Shown piece by piece: positions 1 to 5,899 of a DNA stretch of 14,648 nucleotides. The notes beneath the pieces were generated by a model. That model was not told the origin of the DNA. It made no database searches and was given only the letters and a program-made list of their open reading frames with translations. How positions within the stretch are numbered: position 1 is the stretch's first letter; each line of letters starts with the position of its first letter. Both the position numbers and the translations under genes were made by a program. Source of the DNA: Chloroflexota bacterium (GTDB lineage: Bacteria; Chloroflexota; UBA4733); contig JAMCTA010000143.1 in assembly GCA_023381895.1 (NCBI GenBank), forward strand, positions 1 through 14,648. Direction: 5' to 3'.

Positions 1-1
1 G

Positions 2-673
2 GGAATCCTCGATGCTGCCGAGTGTGTCCCGACCTTCGACACGCCTCCAGAGCTGGTTCAGGGCGTCATCGCAGGGGGGGCGCCGGCAATGACGCGACCA
101 GTCGAGGGTGCCGAAGACGATACGAGAACTGGACGCGCCGTCATTGTCGAGCATGGCATCTCTGCTGGTGACGTGGTCACCGGTCTCTCGGCGAGCGGGC
201 GCGCGCCGTATGTCTTGGCTTGCCTTGATGCGGCCAGAGAGGTTGGCGCGTTCACTATCGGTGTATGTTGTACAGAGCACTCCGCTATGGAAGGCCGCTG
301 TGACGTTCTCATCGCACCCGTTGTGGGACCAGAAGTGCTGACCGGGTCGACACGCCTGAAGGCGGGAACAGCGCAGAAGCTTGTACTCAACATGCTGAGC
401 ACAGCCAGTATGGTTCGCTTAGGCAAGTGTTACGGCAATCTGATGGTCGACGTCCAAGCAACGAACTTCAAGTTGCGTGATCGAGCGGCACGAATTGTGG
501 CTACTGTCACGAGGCAGCCCTATGCGCTGGCGTGGGCAGCGCTCGATCGAGCGGGCTTTCGCACAAAGGTGGCGATCGTGATGATCGCCAAGAATATCGA
601 GGCAGACGAGGCTGAACAACGCCTGGCGGTGGCTCGGGGCCAGTTGCGGCGAGTACTGGAGAGCAAGACGTAG
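2..673 (+). CDS. murQ: N-acetylmuramic acid 6-phosphate etherase, 5' end outside the window
   Basis: MurQ cleaves the lactyl ether of N-acetylmuramic acid 6-phosphate, giving GlcNAc-6-phosphate and lactate, in cytoplasmic recycling of cell-wall sugars. The reading frame is open from base 2, upstream of the first ATG at 89, and the upstream codons give the family-typical GILDAAEC, so this is a gene cut by the window edge and not one starting at 89. Both family catalytic glutamates (E83 and E114 in E. coli MurQ) align with visible residues: the E of DAAEC (codon at 20-22) and the second E of VEGAED. The SIS-domain signature GPEVLTGSTRLKAGTAQKL and the following GNLMVDVQATN are intact, as is the C-terminal helical region ending in RRVLESKT. 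By comparison with E. coli, about 76 N-terminal residues are missing. No clear terminator follows the stop. Confidence 0.96.
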   Translation, partial: GILDAAECVPTFDTPPELVQGVIAGGAPAMTRPVEGAEDDTRTGRAVIVEHGISAGDVVTGLSASGRAPYVLACLDAAREVGAFTIGVCCTEHSAMEGRCDVLIAPVVGPEVLTGSTRLKAGTAQKLVLNMLSTASMVRLGKCYGNLMVDVQATNFKLRDRAARIVATVTRQPYALAWAALDRAGFRTKVAIVMIAKNIEADEAEQRLAVARGQLRRVLESKT

Positions 674-684
674 CCCCTTAAACT

Positions 685-693
685 TGTTATACT
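685..693 (+). promoter_or_regulatory. Possible extended -10 promoter for the zinc-ribbon gene
   Basis: The gap 674-836 holds TGTTATACT, which reads as TG-n-TATACT, an extended -10 element matching TATAAT at five of six positions. No good -35 box lies 17 bases upstream, as an extended -10 promoter allows. It would give a 5' leader of about 135 bases before GTG 837. This rests on motif matching alone. Confidence 0.35.
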
Positions 694-836
694 CATGCTG
701 TCGAGACGCAAGTTGTTCGTGTTGAAGCGCTACTGAGAGGCCGGCTGACCACTTCGGAGATCCCCCATCAATCTCGAGCTTTCACAGCGTCTCGCTCGTC
801 GAGGTCTTCGCACAGTTCAAAATGTAAGGATTTCTA

Positions 837-1193
837 GTGTCCTACGCTGACATTACTCTAGTTTGTCGTGACTGCAACTCGCGGTTTCTCTTCACTGCGG
901 GTGAGCAGCAGTACTATGCCACCCATGGCTTGACCCACCAGCCGTCCCGCTGCCCATCGTGCCGGGCGACTCGCAAGGGTAGCCAGGGCTTTGGTGGCAA
1001 TCAATCTGCAAGTGCTCCGCGTGCACCGCGTGAGATGCACGCCGTCGTCTGCTCAGCCTGCGGACGTGAGACTGAGGTGCCCTTCCAGCCGACACCAGGC
1101 AAGCCGGTCTACTGCCGCGATTGCTGGGAAGATCGTCGAGGCAATCGCGCCTACGGCGCACCGGCGGGCTACCGGTCAGATACGCGCTTCTGA
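837..1193 (+). CDS. Small protein with two four-cysteine zinc-binding modules
   Basis: This is a 118-residue protein with a GTG start, preceded by TAAGGA at 825-830 (6-base spacing), which fixes the start. It has two separate four-cysteine modules. The first is C10-x2-C13 ... C39-x2-C42, the probable zinc-ribbon type with LVCRDCNSRFLFTAGEQ and RCPSCR. The second is C72-x2-C75-x17-C93-x2-C96, matching the CxxC-x17-CxxC family (VVCSACGRETEVPF ... PVYCRDCW). The linker between them (about 45-66) is Gly/Ser/Ala/Pro-rich and the tail is Arg/Gly/Tyr-rich, so both are probably flexible. Such proteins are usually annotated as zinc-ribbon domain proteins of unknown function. Nucleic-acid binding is plausible from the fold and basic tail but is inference. 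The gene is monocistronic, bounded by its own terminator. Confidence 0.85.
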   Translation: MSYADITLVCRDCNSRFLFTAGEQQYYATHGLTHQPSRCPSCRATRKGSQGFGGNQSASAPRAPREMHAVVCSACGRETEVPFQPTPGKPVYCRDCWEDRRGNRAYGAPAGYRSDTRF

Positions 1194-1240
1194 GTGTAGT
1201 GACGCTGCAGTCAGCGAGTAGCGCCACTGCCAACGATGGT

Positions 1241-1283
1241 GGCGCTGAGAGGAGTAGGGGGGCTCCTCCTCAGCGCCCTTTTT
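1241..1283 (+). terminator. Rho-independent terminator of the zinc-ribbon gene
   Basis: GGCGCTGAG (1241-1249) pairs perfectly with CTCAGCGCC (1269-1277). The stem extends through AGGAG (1250-1254) with CTCCT (1263-1267), leaving one bulged C at 1268. The loop is TAGGGGGG. A CTTTTT tract (1278-1283) follows at once. On the minus strand there is no U-tract after the hairpin, so it should act on plus-strand transcripts only. Confidence 0.85.
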
Positions 1284-1301
1284 CGCTCGAGACCTCCTGC
1301 T

Positions 1302-1817
1302 TTACAGGACTACTGAAGCATCGTGCGCAATACCATCCCGCACATACGTCATGTCGAGGCGCATGCCGCGTTCGGCTTGTGCCATGATCTGGAGAAGATC
1401 ATCTGCTGTGTTGACCGGCCTTCCTGTGAGACGTGTCACGATGTCTCCTGGATGCAGCCCGAGAGCGGCAGCCGGTGAGCCGGGCGTAACGCGCCCAACG
1501 TACGCTCCTGACTGCCCGGGAAGGCCCTTCGCTTTCAGGATCCTGACTGCATCAGCGACGGCAGCTCCCAGTGCCGGCCGGACCGTGCTCTCCGCAACGA
1601 TCATCTCTAGGCGACGTCGATCGAAGCCGACCACTATCTGACCTTCAATGTCGACCACTGGTACCCCCTGCTGCTGCGACTTGCGAATCATCTCATAGGC
1701 AGCAGCCTGGTCCTGCGAAACGTCCCTCTCGTCGTAGGGGATCCCCTTCTGGGAAAGCCACGCTTTCACCTGGGTGCAGAAGGGTCAAGTTGGCGTGGTA
1801 TAGACTGTTGCGTGCAT
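1302..1817 (-). CDS. Glutaredoxin-PDZ protein with in-frame TGA at the first active-site Cys (probable selenoprotein)
   Basis: The minus strand from ATG 1817 gives a 171-residue protein if the TGA at 1787-1785 is read through. The N-terminus is a glutaredoxin: MHATVYTTPT, then TGA, then PFCTQVKAW, so the active-site motif is U-P-F-C with TGA at residue 11 and Cys at 14. The thioredoxin fold continues with KGIPYDERDVSQD, the cis-proline loop GVPVVDI (P53) and GQIVVGFD. A PDZ domain fills about 99-171 (GAYVGRVTPGSPAAALGLHPGDIV). AAGGAGA at 1833-1827 lies 9 bases before ATG 1817, whereas a start at GTG 1769 would drop the active site. A SECIS-like stem-loop begins at the base after TGA. The likely role is thiol-disulfide chemistry tied to peptide binding through PDZ. 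No signal peptide is seen. A nonsense mutation in an ordinary CPFC glutaredoxin is the main alternative. Stop codon TAA 1304-1302. Confidence 0.85.
1744..1784 (-). promoter_or_regulatory. SECIS-like stem-loop immediately 3' of the in-frame UGA
   Basis: Read on the minus strand, CCCUUCUG directly after the UGA (1784-1777) pairs perfectly with CAGAAGGG (1751-1744). Inside it, GAAAGC (1767-1762) pairs perfectly with GCUUUC (1758-1753) around the three-base loop GUG (1761-1759). The arms are separated by nine unpaired bases on the 5' side and one on the 3' side. The loop starts 24 bases after the UGA and carries G first and a GU step, consistent with what I know of bacterial SECIS elements (downstream in the coding region, small apical loop with a guanine near its start). 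The fold was done by eye. Confidence 0.7.
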
Positions 1818-1845
1818 CCCTCTCTGTCTCCTTGCCGCCTTCTCT

Positions 1846-1858
1846 CCCCAAATTGGGG
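1846..1858. repeat. Short palindrome in the divergent glutaredoxin/ybjQ intergenic region
   Basis: CCCCAA-A-TTGGGG is a perfect inverted repeat of 6-base arms about a single central A. It lies about 30 bases upstream of the glutaredoxin start and about 95 bases upstream of the YbjQ start. It could be an operator for a dimeric regulator or a small hairpin in the glutaredoxin leader. Confidence 0.4.
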
Positions 1859-1883
1859 GGTGGCCGGTGCGGTGCTGGTGTCA

Positions 1884-1910
1884 CCCATATCATGCTAATA
1901 GACGCGTCAA
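1884..1910 (-). promoter_or_regulatory. Weak candidate promoter for the glutaredoxin-PDZ gene
   Basis: On the minus strand TTGACG (1910-1905) matches the -35 consensus at five of six bases. It is followed after 15 bases by TATGGG (1889-1884), which has an upstream TG-n but a poor -10 match and short spacing. Position and direction fit, quality is low. Confidence 0.25.
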
Positions 1911-1952
1911 ATGGCGTGTGTTCCGACGGAGCTTCCAGAGGGGGTGAGCACA

Positions 1953-2276
1953 ATGCTGGTCGTCACAACAGAGCAGGTTTCCGGGCAGCGTGCTGTGGAG
2001 GTCAAGGGCCAGGTCTTTGGGGTCGTCGTCCGCAGTCGTGGTCTCGGTGGCAATGTGCTGGCGACACTGCGATCTCTCCGCGGTGGAGAGATCATCGAGT
2101 ATACCGAGCTGCTGGAGGAAACGCGCCGCAATGCCATCGATCGCATGGTGCAGAATGCAACGGCCATGGGTGCCAATGCGGTCGTGATGATGCGCTTCGA
2201 CAGCTCAGAAATCGGCCAGACGATGACGGAGATCGTAGCCTACGGCACAGCCGTCGTGCTGGCTGCAGAGAAGTAG
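1953..2276 (+). CDS. YbjQ/UPF0145 family protein
   Basis: This 107-residue protein belongs to the YbjQ (UPF0145, COG0393) family, small cytoplasmic proteins often labelled 'heavy-metal-binding domain', whose biochemical role is not settled. Family features are the N-terminal strand MLVVTTEQVSGQ, the segment RSRGLGGNVLATLRSLRGGE, the helix ETRRNAIDRMVQNATAMGANAVVMMRFDSSE and the C-terminal strand VAYGTAVVL. I chose ATG 1953 over ATG 1911 because family members begin just before the V-T-T-E strand and because AGAGGGGG (1937-1944) sits 8 bases upstream. The gene is divergent from the glutaredoxin and abuts a small membrane-protein gene with no gap, so the two are probably co-transcribed and translationally coupled. 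Confidence 0.9.
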   Translation: MLVVTTEQVSGQRAVEVKGQVFGVVVRSRGLGGNVLATLRSLRGGEIIEYTELLEETRRNAIDRMVQNATAMGANAVVMMRFDSSEIGQTMTEIVAYGTAVVLAAEK

Positions 2277-2591
2277 ATGCGCCGCTCCCTCCGTGGGACG
2301 GTCATTGTCGCAGCCTGTACCGGGATACTGGTGGCGCTCTTCTTCGTCAAGGCCAGCCACGGTGCTATCATCCTTCTCGTACTGGACGCCCTGCTGACAC
2401 TCTCCGTGGTACTCGCGGCGGTGCTGTTCGAGCGCTACCACTACCAACCAACAGTCGCGCACCCGGAGCGACTGCGGCCGACCGGAGAGCGCCAGGTTGA
2501 CCCCACGACCGGGGTCCTGCTCGAAGTGTGGGAGGATCCCACGACGGGGCAGCGCGACTACCGACCCGTCACATTAGAGAACGAGCGCTAG
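2277..2591 (+). CDS. Small two-helix membrane protein, function unknown
   Basis: The ATG begins at the base after the TAG of the YbjQ gene, so translation is probably coupled. The 104-residue product has two hydrophobic helices (about 7-24 and 29-50) with basic N-terminal residues (MRRSLRGT), then a soluble tail. The tail contains a repeated D-P-T-T-G element (VDPTTGVLLEVWEDPTTGQRDYRPV), which looks like a small beta motif. I do not recognise a named family. Pairing with YbjQ suggests it may anchor or assist that protein at the membrane, which is inference. The stop TAG overlaps the stop of the convergent downstream gene on a shared CTAG at 2588-2591. Confidence 0.75.
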   Translation: MRRSLRGTVIVAACTGILVALFFVKASHGAIILLVLDALLTLSVVLAAVLFERYHYQPTVAHPERLRPTGERQVDPTTGVLLEVWEDPTTGQRDYRPVTLENER

Positions 2592-4210
2592 TTTCTGGTG
2601 CGCAGGTAGTCGATGATCATGTTGTCGACTACCTGCTCTACGGGAGCGTGGTCATCGGTGAAAACGAGGCCGCTCGTCGGGTGATAGACGGCTGTGCTGG
2701 TCACTGCTGAGATACCGAGGCTGGCCAGCACCGGGTTGTCCAAGCCCTTCATCCGCTGCGTGAGAGCAGAGAGGGATGCTGGGCTGTTGTTGCCAACGAT
2801 GAGAGTGTTGAGGATCAGCGCACCAGAAGGCGACGGCACGTCTATGAGATAGATGCTGGCGAAATCCCGGCTCATGGTCCGCGCGATGTCATCAACGAGC
2901 TTCTGGTCGCGTGCAGTTCTACCGACGTTGATGACGACGCTGCCATCTGGTGTCAGGTGTTGCTCCACCTCGCGAAAGAACTCTACTGTCGTCAGCTGGA
3001 AAGGGATGTACGGAGTGTGGTACGCGTCAACACTGATGAGGTCGTACTTCGCGTGTGTCGTTCTGAGAAAGTACCGGCCGTCCTGGGCGATGGCGTGGAC
3101 ATTGGGCTCATGCAGGTCGAAATACTTGCGGCCGACCGCGATGATGCTCGGGTCGATTTCTACGCCATCAATTGGCACGCCAGGATAGAAGTAGCTCAGC
3201 TCCTTGGCCATAGTGCCCGCGCCCATCCCAATGATCGCTGCCTTTCGGACCTGGTTCAGTGGATGGAGCGGATTGAAGTAGGGGGCGACCAGTACATAGT
3301 CCCAGTAGGCACGGGTCAGATGGGCGAGCGGGTTGGGGTTGCCCTCTGATGCCGGATTGTACACGGAGTGGATCGCTATGCCTTCATTGAGGAGCAGGAG
3401 GCGAACGCCGTGATCCTGGATGACCTGGATGAAGTTGTACGGTGACTCGAGCTCAGTCATCATGCCAGGTTCCGGCTTGATCACGGCAGGTGGAAGCAGG
3501 AGAAGCACGAGGCCAGCTATCACGACCATCCAGGGCCAGCGTCTGCCAAAGCCAATAGCTGAGACGATCAAGAGGACTAGGCCGAGACTGATCAGCGTAC
3601 GCGCCGTGCCGATGGTTGGGATGAGGACGAGCACGGAGAGGAACGTCCCCACGATGCTCCCGATGGTGGAGAGTGCATAGAGGCCACCCGCCACGTTCCC
3701 GGCACGTTCAATCTGGCGTAATGCCAACCGGATGGCAAAAGGCGACACACAACCGAGAAGAGTCACAGGAACAGAGAAGAGAATAATGGTCCCCAAGAGA
3801 GAGCCAGCAAAGGCGCCGACAGAGTAGGTTGCAAAGGCGTTCAGCGAGAGTAGCAAGATAGGCCGTGCGACGACTGGAATGAGAACCAGAGCGGCACCGG
3901 CGACACCAGTGATGAAGTAGAGGTTGTGAGCACGCGGGAAGCGGTCTGCGATCCTTCCACCGGCGTAGTAACCGACGGTGAGATAGAGCAGAATGAGACC
4001 GATGATATTGGCCCAGACGAAGAGGCTCGTGCCGAAGTACGGTTCAAGCAGTCGCGACGCACACATTTCGGCTCCGAGTGACGCGGCCCCAGCAACGACT
4101 ACGATGGTGCGGAGCATGACCGGCCGCTCTCGGAACGGGGAGGGCGCTGCTGCAGGTGCTGCGCTCGGCTCCGCCGGCGGGATCGTAGGATCCTGGAGGT
4201 TCGTCTGCAC
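2588..4210 (-). CDS. Membrane-anchored spermidine-synthase-like protein (fused transmembrane and SAM-methyltransferase-fold domains)
   Basis: This is a 540-residue fusion. After a Pro/Ala-rich cytoplasmic leader, residues about 33-240 form some seven or eight transmembrane helices, including the typical GAEMCASRLLEPYFG and GLILLYLTVGYYAGGRIADR. Residues about 255-520 form a Rossmann fold of spermidine-synthase type: ESPYNFIQV near the start, LNEG, the SAM-binding loop IIGMGAGTM (326-334), acidic E351 in GVEIDPS, DGRYFL (377-382) and SVDAY (393-397). Soluble SpeE makes spermidine from putrescine and decarboxylated SAM. Membrane-fused relatives are common but their substrate is mostly unproven, so I do not call it speE. 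The GTG start at 4210 is the only one before an in-frame stop, and its AGGAG lies only 3 bases upstream, which is tight. ATG at residue 32 is the alternative. The gene is convergent with the YbjQ pair and divergent from the MoxR operon. Confidence 0.88.
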   Translation of the reverse strand: MQTNLQDPTIPPAEPSAAPAAAPSPFRERPVMLRTIVVVAGAASLGAEMCASRLLEPYFGTSLFVWANIIGLILLYLTVGYYAGGRIADRFPRAHNLYFITGVAGAALVLIPVVARPILLLSLNAFATYSVGAFAGSLLGTIILFSVPVTLLGCVSPFAIRLALRQIERAGNVAGGLYALSTIGSIVGTFLSVLVLIPTIGTARTLISLGLVLLIVSAIGFGRRWPWMVVIAGLVLLLLPPAVIKPEPGMMTELESPYNFIQVIQDHGVRLLLLNEGIAIHSVYNPASEGNPNPLAHLTRAYWDYVLVAPYFNPLHPLNQVRKAAIIGMGAGTMAKELSYFYPGVPIDGVEIDPSIIAVGRKYFDLHEPNVHAIAQDGRYFLRTTHAKYDLISVDAYHTPYIPFQLTTVEFFREVEQHLTPDGSVVINVGRTARDQKLVDDIARTMSRDFASIYLIDVPSPSGALILNTLIVGNNSPASLSALTQRMKGLDNPVLASLGISAVTSTAVYHPTSGLVFTDDHAPVEQVVDNMIIDYLRTRN

Positions 4211-4390
4211 TCTCTCCTGCTATCGCCCGTAGGAAGCGGCTAACGCTGTTCAGCGTACGGCCAGGTCGCTGCTCCGTCAACCTGCGGAGCCTGGGCACTG
4301 CCCAGTGCTGGCTCTGAAGGCTGCCACTGTCTATCTGCTTGCTTCACATCGTGTACCATGCCGCTAGTGCACGGAAGAGGAGGCCAGAAC

Positions 4391-5377
4391 GTGGCACTCC
4401 AGAGGAGTAACCCCGGTCAGAGACGGCGGGCCTCCGCGGCCCTCGTCATCCCGCTGTCCTTGACGCTTGTGCTCCTGGTAGTGGTTGCCATCGCGACTCG
4501 ACCGGTCACGGGCGGGTTGTTTACGGGTGGCCAGCGGCACAGCATCTCTCTGCTGCTCGACGTGATCTTCTTCTTCTTCGCCCTCCTTGCGCTGGCCGGC
4601 AGTATCCTCCTGATCATCGTGCTCACCCCGAACCGCAAGCGAAAGAAGGGTGACGACGAGTGGGACGAAGTCGTCGAGCTCGCACCACTACGCTGGCAGA
4701 CAGTGCTCATTATAGTCATGATCTGGCTTGCAGTCCTTCTCTTCCTCTTGCTCTTAGTGCTCAAGTTTCTGCCGAATAGCTTCCTGGGTGTGCCAGGAGG
4801 TGCCGCCAGTCCTCCACTCCCCAAAGGCGTGTTGCCGGCACTGCCGCCGTCGATGCCGGCCACGGCGTCGATGCCGCCGCAAGGCATGCCTGGACTTCCA
4901 CCAATCCTGGTGCGGACGGTGCTCATCATGCTTGGTCTCCTCTTCGTGTCCCTAGTGGCACGGGCGCTCTGGATCGATCTGCGCCGGCGCACGCCAAAGG
5001 ATCAGTCAGCTGCCGCTGATGCAGTCACGGAGATCCTTGAAGAGGGGATAGATGCCCTCCGGAGAGAAACCGATCCTCGGAGGGCGGTCGTCCGGGCTTA
5101 CGCTCGCATCGAAGCCGAAGCTGGGCATCACGGATTGCCGCGGCGGCGCCACGAAGCGCCTTTTGAGTTTCTTCAGCGCCTTGTGAACAGCTCCATCGTC
5201 GCTGAGGGGCCGCTGCATAGACTCACGACAATCTTCGAGCTCGCACGGTTTAGCCCCCATCCGATGGGGGTGGAGTACAAGGATGAGGCGATCGAACTGC
5301 TGCAAGCCGTTCAGCGCGAGATCGCTGCCAACGCCGAGGCTGTTGCCGCACGTGAAGAGAAGGTTCCTGCTCGATGA
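4391..5377 (+). CDS. DUF4129 domain membrane protein, first gene of the MoxR operon
   Basis: This is a 328-residue protein with four transmembrane helices (about 15-36, 51-78, 103-125, 172-191) and a soluble C-terminal DUF4129 domain (about 228-310): DPRRAVVRAYARIEAEAGHHG, HEAPFEFLQRL, LTTIFELARFSPHP. The charge pattern (NRKRKK after helix 2, DLRRR after helix 4) puts the DUF4129 domain in the cytoplasm. A Pro/Met-rich loop (127-171) then lies outside. I chose GTG 4391 over ATG 4358 because GAGGAGG (4377-4383) sits 7 bases before it. DUF4129 proteins commonly accompany MoxR and DUF58 genes, often fused to or beside transglutaminases, but no transglutaminase catalytic segment is present here. 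The stop overlaps the next start as ATGA. Confidence 0.88.
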   Translation: MALQRSNPGQRRRASAALVIPLSLTLVLLVVVAIATRPVTGGLFTGGQRHSISLLLDVIFFFFALLALAGSILLIIVLTPNRKRKKGDDEWDEVVELAPLRWQTVLIIVMIWLAVLLFLLLLVLKFLPNSFLGVPGGAASPPLPKGVLPALPPSMPATASMPPQGMPGLPPILVRTVLIMLGLLFVSLVARALWIDLRRRTPKDQSAAADAVTEILEEGIDALRRETDPRRAVVRAYARIEAEAGHHGLPRRRHEAPFEFLQRLVNSSIVAEGPLHRLTTIFELARFSPHPMGVEYKDEAIELLQAVQREIAANAEAVAAREEKVPAR

Positions 5378-5895
5378 GACGGTGGCAAGCACTTAGGCAG
5401 GCAACAGTCTTGGGGATCCTGTCGATCGTGGCAGTTATCCTCGTGGCCTTGGTGCAGCCGCAGGTGCTAGACACTGCCTTGTCTCTAGAGCTTGGCGTGC
5501 TGGCGGTGCTCGGAGCGTGGGTGGCACAGCAGGCGATGACTCGTTGGTTTCCAATGGCAGTCCGAGATAGCTTTCGAGCTGCAATAGACCGGCACAGGGA
5601 GATCAGTGGCCCACCGTCCGAGCTCGTCGAGATGACTAATGCGATCCGCTTCAGCTCCGTATCTTCTTTCGACTATCACTACCGGCTTCGACCACTGCTT
5701 CAGGAAGTAGCGAAGCAGCGTCTCACGCGACACATCATCAATCTGAATGTACGGCCGGCTGCGGCGGAGCAACTACTGGGAGCGACGGCCTGGAGCTTGC
5801 TCCGGCCGGATCGCCCCCCTCCGAAGGAACGGCAACGCCGCGGCATACCCTTAGAGACAATTGAAGCGACGATCACCGTGCTAGAGAAGCTGTGA
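5374..5895 (+). CDS. Membrane protein of unknown function in the MoxR operon
   Basis: This is a 173-residue protein starting at ATG 5374, sharing ATGA with the previous stop, so translation is coupled. It has two transmembrane helices (about 10-28 and 35-54) and then a cytoplasmic helical domain rich in Arg and aromatic residues, including AIRFSSVSSFDYHYRLRPLL and a tail ending in TIEATITVLEKL. I recognise no named domain. Its fixed place between DUF4129 and MoxR genes, and a cytoplasmic domain of about 115 residues, make it a candidate substrate or docking partner for the MoxR ATPase, which is inference. The last residues, ETIEATITVLEKL, resemble a helix used for packing. Four bases separate it from moxR. 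Confidence 0.8.
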   Translation: MRRWQALRQATVLGILSIVAVILVALVQPQVLDTALSLELGVLAVLGAWVAQQAMTRWFPMAVRDSFRAAIDRHREISGPPSELVEMTNAIRFSSVSSFDYHYRLRPLLQEVAKQRLTRHIINLNVRPAAAEQLLGATAWSLLRPDRPPPKERQRRGIPLETIEATITVLEKL

Positions 5896-5899
5896 CTTC

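Noticed and set aside
89..673. MurQ taken as a complete short protein starting at ATG 89
   Set aside because: The frame is open to the window edge and the upstream codons encode conserved MurQ residues including a catalytic Glu, so the gene is truncated by the window and not by evolution.
1302..1769. Glutaredoxin gene starting at GTG 1769
   Set aside because: This start lacks a ribosome-binding site in a good position and would remove the whole UPFC active site and first beta strand. ATG 1817 has a well-spaced AAGGAGA.
1571..2500. A 309-codon open frame on the plus strand
   Set aside because: It lies antisense to the glutaredoxin and out of frame over ybjQ and the small membrane gene. Its product is rich in Arg, Gly and Cys with no domain, as expected of a shadow frame in GC-rich DNA.
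4243..4305. Hairpins ACGCTGTTCAGCGT (4243-4256) and CTGGGCACTGCCCAG (4291-4305) in the gap between the spermidine-synthase-like gene and the MoxR operon
   Set aside because: They are short, have no U-tract, and no convincing promoter boxes accompany them. Such repeats are common by chance in GC-rich intergenic DNA.
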